Positions 9,385-16,946 of a stretch of 40,886 bases of DNA are shown one piece after another. The position numbers and the translations under genes are program-made. The DNA is taken from assembly GCA_050942875.1 (NCBI GenBank), contig JBMNOD010000027.1, positions 1 to 40,886 on the forward strand. The letters are read 5' to 3'. The DNA comes from JAAZAI01 sp050942875. Lineage in GTDB: Bacteria > Verrucomicrobiota > Kiritimatiellia > RFP12 > UBA3636. Every line of letters starts with the position of its first letter. Within the stretch, counting starts at the first letter, position 1. The notes beneath the pieces were generated by a model. That model saw only the letters and a program-made list of their open reading frames with translations. It did not search any database and was not told where the DNA came from.

Positions 9385-10137
9385 ATGAATGCCGAAACCT
9401 ACTTCGAACGGATTGGACTGGAATGGCCCAAGGACGTTGTCTTGGATTCCGAGCTCCTGCGCAAAATCCAGTACGCCCACTGCACAACCGTGCCCTACGA
9501 AAACCTGGACATGATCCGAGGCGTGCCGACGTCCCTTGAACCCGGCGCCTTGTTCGACAAGATCGTCGTGCGGCGGCAAGGCGGGCTCTGCTTCGAGCTC
9601 AACGGCAGCCTCGGCAACTTGCTCGACGCGCTCGGCTACAAGGTCGCCCACCTCGCGGCCCGGTACCTGCGAGGCGAAGAAGCCATCCCCATGCGGCGCC
9701 ACCGGGTGCTGCTTGTCGAAGCGCCCGATGGCCTCTGGCTGCTCGACGCAGGCATTGGAGAACGATGCCAGCGCGAGCCGCTGAAGCTGGTGGAAAACGT
9801 GGAGCAACCCCAGTTCGGAGAGAACTACCGCTTCCGCAAAGACCCCTTCCTCGGCTGGGTGCTCATGGACTTCCACAAGGGCACCTGGCGCGACTTCTAC
9901 TCCTTCACCGAAGAGCCCCAGCTGACCGCGGACTTCATCGCGCTCAACTTCTACTGCGAAAAGCATCCCGCCTCCCCCTTCAACAAGCGAGAGATGTTTT
10001 CGCTGAAGACGGCCGAAGGACGATTCACACTCGACGGCAACGTGTACAAGGAATTCTCATCGGCGGGTGTCAGGGTCTCGACCTTGACACCGGACGAAAT
10101 GGCCGACGCCTACGCCCAGTTCGGCCTGACGCTGTAG
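9385..10137 (+). CDS. Arylamine N-acetyltransferase
   Basis: This cytoplasmic enzyme family moves acetyl (or other acyl) groups from coenzyme A to arylamines and hydrazines through an acyl-cysteine intermediate. The 250-residue protein carries the full triad at the standard spacing: C69 in RRQGGLCFELN, H106 in MRRHRVLLV and D121 in WLLDAGIG. The N-terminal helix with VPYENLDM is also typical of the family. The usual Arg-Gly-Gly before the cysteine is Gln-Gly-Gly here, a mild variation. The physiological substrate cannot be read from the context; it is a single-gene unit followed by a strong hairpin. Confidence 0.93.
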   Translation: MNAETYFERIGLEWPKDVVLDSELLRKIQYAHCTTVPYENLDMIRGVPTSLEPGALFDKIVVRRQGGLCFELNGSLGNLLDALGYKVAHLAARYLRGEEAIPMRRHRVLLVEAPDGLWLLDAGIGERCQREPLKLVENVEQPQFGENYRFRKDPFLGWVLMDFHKGTWRDFYSFTEEPQLTADFIALNFYCEKHPASPFNKREMFSLKTAEGRFTLDGNVYKEFSSAGVRVSTLTPDEMADAYAQFGLTL

Positions 10138-10147
10138 CCAAGCACCC

Positions 10148-10168
10148 GCCGCGCCACAAAGGCGCGGC
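10148..10168 (+). terminator. Hairpin after the N-acetyltransferase gene
   Basis: GCCGCGCC-ACAAA-GGCGCGGC forms a perfect 8-bp GC-rich stem ten bases after the stop codon. It is followed by catattgat rather than a clear T run, so it may stop transcription only weakly or protect the 3' end. Confidence 0.5.
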
Positions 10169-10223
10169 ATATTGATAAATCCACCACCCACACACAAGAT
10201 CGGCCACCAAAAGAGAGGCGACG

Positions 10224-12299
10224 ATGGTTCCAGAATACGAGAAACAGGTCTACACGGCCCTGACGGGCAAGGTCATCGGCGTCTATCTGGGACGACCGTT
10301 CGAAGGATGGTGGAAAAAAGACATTGAAGCAAAGTGGGGGTCGATCGACCGCTACGTCCACGAAGACCGAAACGTGCCGCTCGTCGTGGCGGACGACGAC
10401 ATCACGGGCACGTTCACCTTTGTCAAGATTCTCGCCGATTCAGGCCTCTATGCCGACACCCCCGAACGTCTCTTCGGTGAAAACTGGCTCAACTACGTCC
10501 TCGAAGGGCAGACCATCTTCTGGTGGGGCGGCGTCTCCCACTCCACCGAACACACGGCCTTCCTGAATCTCAAGCACGGGGTCGAGGCGCCCGAATCCGG
10601 ATCAATGGCGCTCAACGGGCGCGAAGTCTCGGAGCAAATCGGCGCGCAGATCTTCATCGACGCCTTCGGCATGGTCGCGCCGGGGCGGCCCGACCTCGCC
10701 GTCGACCTCGCCGGCAAAGCCGCGCGGGTCTCCCACGACGGCGAAGCCGTCCATGCCGCCCAGGTCGTCGCCGCCATGGTCAGCCTCGCCTTCGTCGAAA
10801 AGGACATGAACCGCCTCCTCGACGCCGCCGTCGCCTTCATCCCGGAACAATCGCTGATCGCGCAAGTCCACCGCGACGTGCGCGCGTGGGCGAAGGAAGA
10901 CGGCGACTGGCGCAAGACATACGACCGCATCGACGAACGCTACGGCTACCACCGCTACGGCGGCAACTGCCACGTCGTCCCCAACCACGCCATCATGGTC
11001 ATGGCCTGGGCCTGCGCGCAGAGGGACTTCTTCGAAGCCATGCGGATCATCTGCACGGCAGGATGGGATACCGACTGCAATGCCGCGAACGTCGGCTCCG
11101 TCTCGGCGCTCGTCGCCGGCCTCGACCGCCTGGGCGACCGCTACGACTTCCGCACGCCGTTCGCCGACCGCATCCTGCTCCCGACGGCCGATGGCACCGA
11201 CACCATAACCGACGTGCTCCGCCAGGCGATGGGCATCGCGGCCATCGGCCGCCGCGTGATGGGCATGCCCGCGCTGCCGCCGCCCAAAGGCGGCGCGCTC
11301 CATCATTTTGAAATGCCGGGCGCCGTTCATGGCTACCTGGCGACGCCGGGTTCCGCCGCCGTCAACGCGTCGGCGCCCCAAAACTTTTCGGGCGAACGTT
11401 GCCTGAGCTTCCGCTTCAGCGCAGACGCGAACCAACCCGCGCGGATCGAAACGCCGATCCTATTTGAATCTGGCAACACGGCGGGATACAGCCTGCTGGC
11501 GACGCCCCGGCTCTGCAACGGCATGACCGTGCGCACCCACATCGCCTGCGTGTCAACGTCAGCCCCGGCAACGTTGCGCCTCTTTGCCCGGGACGTGGTC
11601 GGCGGCATCATCCGATCCGAACCACAACCCTTGCAAGCCGACGACGACGCAACACTCGCGTGGCAAATCGTCACGGGACCGTCGCCGCTGCTGGCCTTCG
11701 GCTTCGAAATCGAAGCCGACGAACCGTGCAGCGGCGACGTGCGAATCAACTTCGTCGATTTCGGCGGCACGGTCCGGCTCGAATACGCCAACAGCATCCC
11801 CCACCAGGGGCCGCGCCACATTCCAGGCTGGATTTCCAATCTCGACCTCGTGCGCGGTCGATTTTCTTCCGACCCCCACGAACTGATGTACTTTGGCAAA
11901 AACGAAGGCCAGGGGATGCTCGTCACCGGCGGGCGCCAGTGGCGCGACTGCACGATGAGATGCGGCTTCCAGATCCACGCCGCCGCACGCGCCGGCGTGC
12001 TGTTGCGCTACCAGGGCATGCGACGGCACTACGCCGTCGTGTTCACGAAGACGACGCTGCAGATCATCCGCAATCACTACGGCGAAACCCTGCTCGCCGA
12101 AACCCCGTTCGCGGCCGAAGAGAACCGCCTGCATCAGCTCGACGTTTCGGCTCGCGACAACGAAATCCGCGCCGCCGTCGAAGGAGGCCCGACGCTCGCG
12201 GTTCACGATGCCGCATTCGGTTGCGGCGGCGTCGGCTTCACAATCGAACGCGGCCTCGCAGGCTTCCGCGCGCTCGAAATCAAAGCGACAACAAAATAG
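10224..12299 (+). CDS. ADP-ribosylglycohydrolase-family protein with LamG-like C-terminus
   Basis: The protein has 691 residues. Residues 1 to about 350 match the all-helical ADP-ribosylglycohydrolase (DraG/ARH) fold: an opening GKVIGVYLGRPFEGW, the acidic metal motif ADDDITG (56-62), and the second metal motif AGWDTDCNAANVGSV. In this family two divalent metals hydrolyse the N- or O-glycosidic bond to ADP-ribose or a related ribosyl group. The last roughly 170 residues (YFGKNEGQGMLVTGG..., RAGVLLRY, VGFTIERG) look like a concanavalin/LamG-type beta-sandwich, and a further beta-rich part lies between. There is no signal peptide. The gene follows the acetyltransferase after an 86-base gap and has the ribosome site AGAGGCG. 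In such fusions the substrate may be a nucleoside or glycan rather than ADP-ribosylated protein; the sequence does not decide. Confidence 0.85.
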   Translation: MVPEYEKQVYTALTGKVIGVYLGRPFEGWWKKDIEAKWGSIDRYVHEDRNVPLVVADDDITGTFTFVKILADSGLYADTPERLFGENWLNYVLEGQTIFWWGGVSHSTEHTAFLNLKHGVEAPESGSMALNGREVSEQIGAQIFIDAFGMVAPGRPDLAVDLAGKAARVSHDGEAVHAAQVVAAMVSLAFVEKDMNRLLDAAVAFIPEQSLIAQVHRDVRAWAKEDGDWRKTYDRIDERYGYHRYGGNCHVVPNHAIMVMAWACAQRDFFEAMRIICTAGWDTDCNAANVGSVSALVAGLDRLGDRYDFRTPFADRILLPTADGTDTITDVLRQAMGIAAIGRRVMGMPALPPPKGGALHHFEMPGAVHGYLATPGSAAVNASAPQNFSGERCLSFRFSADANQPARIETPILFESGNTAGYSLLATPRLCNGMTVRTHIACVSTSAPATLRLFARDVVGGIIRSEPQPLQADDDATLAWQIVTGPSPLLAFGFEIEADEPCSGDVRINFVDFGGTVRLEYANSIPHQGPRHIPGWISNLDLVRGRFSSDPHELMYFGKNEGQGMLVTGGRQWRDCTMRCGFQIHAAARAGVLLRYQGMRRHYAVVFTKTTLQIIRNHYGETLLAETPFAAEENRLHQLDVSARDNEIRAAVEGGPTLAVHDAAFGCGGVGFTIERGLAGFRALEIKATTK

Positions 12300-12304
12300 G
12301 GGCA

Positions 12305-12394
12305 ATGATGGAAGAGCTACAGGACAAGGCCCAGGCCTTGGCGGATCTCGCGGTCAAAGAAGGACTCCCCAAAGTCACATATTCGAATATGTGA
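12305..12394 (+). CDS. Possible 29-residue peptide or gene remnant
   Basis: ATG-ATG at 12305 opens a short frame of 29 residues (MMEELQDKAQALADLAVK...) five bases after the stop of the ADP-ribosylglycohydrolase-like gene. The sequence is amphipathic and looks like real protein (Glu/Lys/Ala-rich helix), not like random high-GC translation. Its last codons and stop lie inside the 22-bp perfect palindrome. It could be a small protein translated with the upstream gene or the 5' stub of a truncated gene. I do not recognise it. Confidence 0.35.
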   Translation: MMEELQDKAQALADLAVKEGLPKVTYSNM

Positions 12395-12395
12395 C
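12374..12395. repeat. 22-bp perfect palindrome
   Basis: GTCACATATTC is followed directly by its exact reverse complement GAATATGTGAC with no loop. It is much more AT-rich than its surroundings. It could be a dimer-binding operator or a recombination site. It is not followed by a T run on either strand, so it is not a standard terminator. Confidence 0.8.
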
Positions 12396-12449
12396 AAGAA
12401 AAAAACACGAGGGCAACGCCGTCCCCTTCCGTGTCTCTCGCCCCAACCT

Positions 12450-13382
12450 CTAGCCGCCAACCCCTGTTTTTGGGGCATCCCCCAAAAACTTCCGCTGCGC
12501 CCAGATTTCGCGCATGAAGATCCAGGGATCAAGGAAATACGCCCCGCCCTGCTCAATGACGCGCCAGCCGAAATGCGTGTGCTCGTGAAAGCCCACATGG
12601 GTGCCGGCCGTTGTGGCGTACGGCGTTCCGCGCGGCAGAAGCGTGCATTCCGGCGCGAGCATGTCGATCAAGTGCGACGTCATCAACTCCCACGTCGAAC
12701 CATCGGCCCAATGCCGAATCCCCATCCAGCGGTTGTTGTTGAAGCCCGACTTGACGCTGTTGTGCAAGTAATGGTCGTTGAATGAAATCGGCGCCGTGAG
12801 CACGGTGCCTTTCGGCATGTTGATGTCGAGCCCGCCATGCGCCGCGCCGCCGTTGTAGGGCCCCATCCAGCAGTCCTCGCCGGTGTAGCAGTTGCGGATG
12901 TCAATCGTTCCCGAGGGGTTCGGGTACCAGTCGTGCAAGGGCTCGGGGCAGATTTCCATGCCGACGGCCTGCACCGCCCAACGGGTCTGCAACGCCGGCT
13001 TGCAGAGCGCCCTCCCGCGCCAGTCCTTCTCTTCCATGAAGCCGCCGTAGCCCTTGAACGTGCAGGCCGCCGCGTCGAACCAGATGCGCACGCCGTCAAC
13101 CTCCCGCGGATCATAAAAACTCGCCTGTGTTCCGACCTCTCGACGCATCGTCATGGGGCGTCCGTTCACGCGCACCTCCGCCTCGAAGGCATACGCGGTG
13201 ATGTCCCCCGAAGCATGGCCGGCATCCGAGTACCGATCGAAGCCGCGCGCGGTGACTTCCGAAGACACGTTCACAAGCTCCATCTCCCATTCGCGGCCGC
13301 AAGGGAGCTCGAAAGCGATCACGCTTCCGATGTTCAATTCAAATGGGGTCAATGTTGGTTTTGCCACGCGTTTCAGGATCAT
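12450..13382 (-). CDS. M23-like metallopeptidase-fold protein
   Basis: The 310-residue protein starts at an ATG with AAAGGCGG upstream. The second half carries the lysostaphin/M23 zinc pattern: H182-GGL-D186 in AAHGGLDINMPKGTVLTAPI, a middle SHL (H237), and H268-T-H270 in HEHTHFGW. In M23 enzymes these bind zinc and cut peptidoglycan cross-bridges. The N-terminal roughly 150 residues are a beta-rich domain I cannot name. No signal peptide or membrane segment is visible, which is unusual for a wall hydrolase. The insertion of about 20 residues between the first motif and SHL is also larger than usual. A carbohydrate-linked role is possible given the neighbours. The fold call is moderately sure; the activity is not. 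Confidence 0.65.
   Translation of the reverse strand: MILKRVAKPTLTPFELNIGSVIAFELPCGREWEMELVNVSSEVTARGFDRYSDAGHASGDITAYAFEAEVRVNGRPMTMRREVGTQASFYDPREVDGVRIWFDAAACTFKGYGGFMEEKDWRGRALCKPALQTRWAVQAVGMEICPEPLHDWYPNPSGTIDIRNCYTGEDCWMGPYNGGAAHGGLDINMPKGTVLTAPISFNDHYLHNSVKSGFNNNRWMGIRHWADGSTWELMTSHLIDMLAPECTLLPRGTPYATTAGTHVGFHEHTHFGWRVIEQGGAYFLDPWIFMREIWAQRKFLGDAPKTGVGG
12466..12489. repeat. Perfect hairpin at the 3' end of the M23-like gene
   Basis: GTTTTTGGGG-CATC-CCCCAAAAAC is a perfect 10-bp stem that lies within the last codons of the M23-like gene (encoding GDAPKTG). Its T run (TTTTT on both strands) could help it act as a two-way terminator. It is related to the triple unit at 501-566. Confidence 0.7.
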
Positions 13383-13869
13383 GGATTCCGCCTTTCTTGC
13401 CTAAGTTGTTGAACCTGCAAACATTCTACCTTAGTTCAGCACAATTCCGCAACAAGGGAAACAAGAAAAGCCCCTGGCCGATTGCTCCGCGATTTTCCTT
13501 GCCTTGCACCCTCATTTTCCTTTAACTTATCCATGTACTGCCGCACGTTGGGCAAACGGTTCCCGCCAATGCTCGATGCTCAAGCGCGCTTCGCCCTCAC
13601 ACTTGTCCCCCTGCTCATTCGTCCCCGATTCAGGACCATGGTCCATGGACTATCGAAGTCTTCCCCATCGGCCACACCCTCGACCTTTCATCACAGCCAC
13701 AAAGCACCGCCACACCACGCCCCCCACGCCTGCCCGCCTTCTTTTTGTTTTCCGCGGCCATTCCCCACTCGGCGAAGCCGTCACAGCCAAATTTCAAGTT
13801 CCAAGTTCCCATTCCAACCCCTAATCCCCAACCCCTTTCAACCCTTCACTTCAATTCCCCGGAGGCTCC
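13383..13869. other. Gene-free spacer with repeat fragments
   Basis: About 490 bases between divergent genes. It holds a fragment of the ggccattcccc-ctcggcgaagccg repeat (about 13757-13786) that recurs at 23193, 29348 and 29499, and a C-rich tract near 13820-13850 (aacccctaatccccaacccc). The short frames here follow low-complexity sequence and are not supported. The ribosome site GGAGG for the ACT protein is at its right end. Confidence 0.6.
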
Positions 13870-14325
13870 ATGAAAATACAACAACTCGCCGTCTTTCTGC
13901 AAAACAAGCCAGGCCACCTCAGTGGCATTTGCAAAACCCTTGCCGACAACGGGGTCAACATCATCACCCTCTCCTTGGCCGACACGCAGCAGTTCGGCAT
14001 CCTCCGGCTCATCGTCAAGGAATGGAAGCTCGCCGCCCAGAAGCTTGAGGAGGCCGGCTACCTCGTCCAAATCCGCGAGGTCGTCGCCGTCGAAGTCGAA
14101 GACCGTCCGGGCGGCATGTACGACATCCTGGAGATCATCGGCGACGCCGGCGTCAACATCGAGTACGTCTATGCCTTCACCTTCCACAAGAGCGATCGCG
14201 CCGTGCTCGTCTTCCGCTTCGACGATCCGGACAAGGCGATCGAGGCCCTCAAGGCCGCCGGACGCAACGCACTGGGCGACATCGACATCTTCGAGCAGGC
14301 CGGCGCAGCCGCTTGCAGCAACTAG
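13870..14325 (+). CDS. Tandem ACT-domain amino-acid-binding protein
   Basis: The 151-residue protein consists of two ACT domains, roughly 1-65 (QLAVFLQNKPGHLSGICKTLADNGVNI) and 68-140 (VVAVEVEDRPGGMYDILEIIGDAGVNIEY). Both have the characteristic Pro-Gly turn that binds small ligands, usually amino acids. There is no enzyme domain. It has a good ribosome site (CCGGAGG) and lies 14 bases before the phenylacetate-CoA ligase gene. This pairing is common: such ACT proteins probably sense aromatic amino acids or their keto acids and modulate the ligase or related aryl-pyruvate metabolism. The regulatory role is inference from context. Confidence 0.9.
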   Translation: MKIQQLAVFLQNKPGHLSGICKTLADNGVNIITLSLADTQQFGILRLIVKEWKLAAQKLEEAGYLVQIREVVAVEVEDRPGGMYDILEIIGDAGVNIEYVYAFTFHKSDRAVLVFRFDDPDKAIEALKAAGRNALGDIDIFEQAGAAACSN

Positions 14326-14339
14326 GAATCCATGCCCCA

Positions 14340-15671
14340 ATGAACACGAAACCCCTCATCGAAAACGCCTTCTGGCAAAAGGAGGAGGAATGCATGCCGC
14401 GCGACGAGCTTCGCGCCCTCCAGCTCCAGAAGCTCCGCTCCCTCGTCGCCCGCGTCCATGCCAGCGTCCCCGCCTATGCGAAGGCGTTCGACGAGGCGGG
14501 CGTCAAGCCCGACGACATCAAGACGCTCGACGACATCCGCCGCCTCCCCTTCACGACGAAGGCCGACCTGCGCAACAACTACCCGCTGGGCTACCTCGCC
14601 ATCCCGCGGCGTGAAGTCGCGCGCTTCCACGGCTCCTCCGGCTCCACCGGCAAGCCCACGTTCGTCGCCTACTCGGCGTCCGACATGAACCACTGGGCCG
14701 ACCTCTGCGCCCGCTTCCTCTACTCGGGCGGCCTGCGCGCCAGCATGACGTGCCAGGTCTCCTTCGGCTACGGCCTCTTCACCGGCGGCTTCGGCCTCCA
14801 CCAGGGCATCGAGCGCGTCGGCGCCGCCGTCCTCCCGGCCTCCAGCGGCAACACCGCTCGCCAGCTCGTGCTGCTCCAGGACATGCAGCCCGACTACCTG
14901 ATCTGCACCCCCTCCTACGCCCTGCATCTGGCCGACGGCATCCAGTCCGGCTCGATCGACCGCGCCTCGCTCAACCTCAAGGGCATGTTCCTCGGCTCGG
15001 AGCCGTGGACCGAGAACATGCGCCGCCGCATGGAGGAAGGCCTCGGCATCTACGTCGAGAACAACTACGGCCTCAGCGAAGTCCAGGGACCCGGCGTCGC
15101 CGGCGAATGCGCCTACCGCAACGGCATGCACATCGCCGAAGACCACTTCATCGTCGAATGCGTCGATCCCGAAACGCTCGAACCCGTCGCCGAAGGCGAA
15201 GAGGGCGAGCTCGTCTTCACCACGCTCAACAAGGAAGCCTTCCCGCTGCTGCGCTACCGCACCCGCGACATCTCCCGGCTCCATTCCGAGCCCTGCCCCT
15301 GCGGGCGCACCTCCGTGCGCATGGACCGCATCACCGGCCGCACCGACGACATGCTCATCATCCGCGGCGTCAACGTGTACCCCTCGCAGATCGAGACGGC
15401 GCTGCTCGCCGTCCCCGAAGCCTCGCCGCACTACATGATCGAAGTCTCCCGCCCGGCCACGCTCGACGAGGTGTCCGTCCACGTCGAGCTGCGGCCCGAC
15501 GGCATGGCCGACTCCATCTCCGAACTCAACGGCATCCGCGACCGCATCATTTCCAACATCGCCTCGGTCACGGGGCTGCACATGAAGGTCAACCTCGAAC
15601 AGCCCAACACCCTGACGCGCTTCGAAGGCAAGTCCAAGCGCGTCAAGGATCTTCGGAACCTCAAGGATTAG
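14340..15671 (+). CDS. paaK: Phenylacetate-CoA ligase family protein
   Basis: This is an adenylate-forming enzyme that activates an aryl acetate to its CoA thioester with ATP. The 443-residue protein has the family opening (FWQKEEECMPRDELRALQLQKLR), the P-loop-like HGSSGSTGKPT, the adenylate motif NNYGLSEVQGPGV, YRTRDI, and the C-terminal end GLHMKVNLEQPNTLTRFEGKSKRV-type segment. I chose ATG 14340 because the residues before the alternative ATG 14394 are conserved in the family, although the stronger ribosome site (AAGGAGGAGG) precedes the later one. The pair with the ACT protein suggests handling of aryl acids from aromatic amino acids rather than an aerobic paa pathway, since no paa ring-cleavage genes are near. 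Its TAG stop is the first three bases of the inverted-repeat element. Confidence 0.9.
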   Translation: MNTKPLIENAFWQKEEECMPRDELRALQLQKLRSLVARVHASVPAYAKAFDEAGVKPDDIKTLDDIRRLPFTTKADLRNNYPLGYLAIPRREVARFHGSSGSTGKPTFVAYSASDMNHWADLCARFLYSGGLRASMTCQVSFGYGLFTGGFGLHQGIERVGAAVLPASSGNTARQLVLLQDMQPDYLICTPSYALHLADGIQSGSIDRASLNLKGMFLGSEPWTENMRRRMEEGLGIYVENNYGLSEVQGPGVAGECAYRNGMHIAEDHFIVECVDPETLEPVAEGEEGELVFTTLNKEAFPLLRYRTRDISRLHSEPCPCGRTSVRMDRITGRTDDMLIIRGVNVYPSQIETALLAVPEASPHYMIEVSRPATLDEVSVHVELRPDGMADSISELNGIRDRIISNIASVTGLHMKVNLEQPNTLTRFEGKSKRVKDLRNLKD

Positions 15672-15771
15672 AGCGACTTGAGAAATAGTATAGCCGCACG
15701 ATTTGAACTAGGATTCGGCGTTTTGGAGCTGGAGGATAGAATATGGACACGGATTTTCTTAAACCGCTCTA
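15669..15771. mobile_element. MITE-like TA-flanked inverted-repeat element, copy 1
   Basis: This 103-bp element begins TAGAGCGACTTGAGAAA and ends TTTCTTAAACCGCTCTA; the two ends are imperfect inverted repeats (14 of 17 positions). It is repeated almost exactly at 23059-23160, with one T missing there. The ends start and finish with TA, the target duplicated by IS630/mariner-type transposases, so a non-autonomous element is likely. There is no coding capacity. Here it lies between convergent genes, and its two terminal TAG triplets are the stop codons of both the CoA ligase gene and the UbiA gene. Confidence 0.75.
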
Positions 15772-16686
15772 GGCCAGAAGCATCACAACGGCATACACCG
15801 CGGCATACAGCGCCATCGTCAGCACGAGCGGCGCGTCGCGCACGAGCGTGCGCTCGGGGCGGCCGCCCTGGCCGCGGCAGAACGTCAGGAACATGTAGCG
15901 GAAGATGCCGAAGACCACAAACGGCACGGTGAGCACCAGGCGCTCCGTGCCGTACTTCGCGACGGTCGCCGGCGCGAGCGTGTAGAGCGCATAGCAGAGG
16001 ATCGTGCAGGTCGCGGCGATCGCGATCAAGTGCGACAGCAGCGCGGGCGTGTAGTCCGCCAGCACTTTGCGGTGCGCCACCGCATCGTCCCCAAGCGCCA
16101 CCTTTTCGTCGTAGCGCTTGCAAAGGATCAGGAAAAGCGCCGCCATGAACGTGCAGAGCACCAGCCACGAGGACGCCGCGACGCCCGCCGCGATCGTGCC
16201 GACGTAGACGCGCGCGACAAAGCCGATGGCGACAATGAAAACGTCCACCAGCACGACGTCCTTGAGTCCATGCGTGTAAGCGGCCTGCATCAGGAAGTAC
16301 CCCGCGAGACAGACCGCGAACAGCGGCCCCAGGAGCGCCGAAAGCCCCAGCGCCGCCGCCACCAGCACGGCGCACTCCGCCACGGCCACCTTGGGCGGCA
16401 GCCTGCCGGACGCGATGGGGCGCTTGCACTTCTCAGGATGAAGGCGGTCCGCCTCGGCGTCGTGAAGGTCGTTCATGATGTAGACCGCGCCGGAAATCGC
16501 GCAGAACAACGCAAACGCAAGCACTGAACGCTGGAGGGACTCTGCCACGCCGAAGGGCTGGAGCTTGTCCGCCAGCGCAAAGAAGAACCCCGCGAAGACC
16601 AGCAGGTTCTTCAGCCACTGCGCAGGCCGCGTGACCTCGAGCATCGCACGAGCAAGCGCGCCGAATTGATTTGTGTTCTTATTCAT
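15769..16686 (-). CDS. UbiA-family decaprenyl-phosphate phosphoribosyltransferase-like protein
   Basis: This 305-residue membrane protein has about eight or nine hydrophobic segments. It has the family's opening TRPAQWLKNLLVFAG (19-33), the Asp-rich metal motif NDLHDAEADR (72-81) followed by HPEKCKRPIASG, the second-half KDVVLVDVFIVAIGFVAR motif, and FLILCKRYDEK. This pattern is that of the subgroup that transfers phosphoribose from PRPP to a polyprenyl phosphate, the first step towards polyprenyl-phospho-arabinose in mycobacteria, rather than of quinone prenyltransferases. The adjacent, same-strand epimerase gene 256 bases upstream could act on the product. The start codon has no clear ribosome site. 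The stop codon is supplied by the inverted-repeat element. Confidence 0.85.
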   Translation of the reverse strand: MNKNTNQFGALARAMLEVTRPAQWLKNLLVFAGFFFALADKLQPFGVAESLQRSVLAFALFCAISGAVYIMNDLHDAEADRLHPEKCKRPIASGRLPPKVAVAECAVLVAAALGLSALLGPLFAVCLAGYFLMQAAYTHGLKDVVLVDVFIVAIGFVARVYVGTIAAGVAASSWLVLCTFMAALFLILCKRYDEKVALGDDAVAHRKVLADYTPALLSHLIAIAATCTILCYALYTLAPATVAKYGTERLVLTVPFVVFGIFRYMFLTFCRGQGGRPERTLVRDAPLVLTMALYAAVYAVVMLLA

Positions 16687-16716
16687 AAAACGCGAATTTG
16701 AGTGAGAAGAGCGTAG

Positions 16717-16761
16717 AGAGAAGAGAGGAGTTTCCGCTGGGGCGCCACCCCAGACCCCGGG
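16717..16761. repeat. Dispersed repeat with CTGGGG/CCCCAG hairpin, copy 1
   Basis: A stretch reading gagaagagaggagtttccg, then CTGGGG-cgcca-CCCCAG and accccgg, recurs at 20377-20420 with a ttcca loop. Both copies lie in spacers upstream of minus-strand genes. It has no coding potential. Confidence 0.75.
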
Positions 16762-16920
16762 TTTGCCTGCTTGGGTGGATGGACGTGGAAGGAATTACGA
16801 ATTACAGGCTGTGGCGGCTTCACCGAGTGGGATTTCTAACTGCGAAATACACGAAAAGAGCTGTGGGTCCACGGGTCTCTTGTCTTGTCTCGCGTCTCTT
16901 GCCCTCACGAGCCTCTCGGC

Positions 16921-16946
16921 ACTAGCGACTAGCGACTAGCGACTAG
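16921..16946. repeat. 7-bp tandem repeat ACTAGCG
   Basis: The unit ACTAGCG is repeated about 3.7 times. The TAG stop codon of the epimerase gene (16943-16945, minus strand) lies in the last unit. A related ctagtcgc run is seen near 23044. Confidence 0.85.

Noticed and set aside
12374..12395. Intrinsic terminator
   Set aside because: The palindrome has no loop and is AT-rich, and no T run follows it on either strand.
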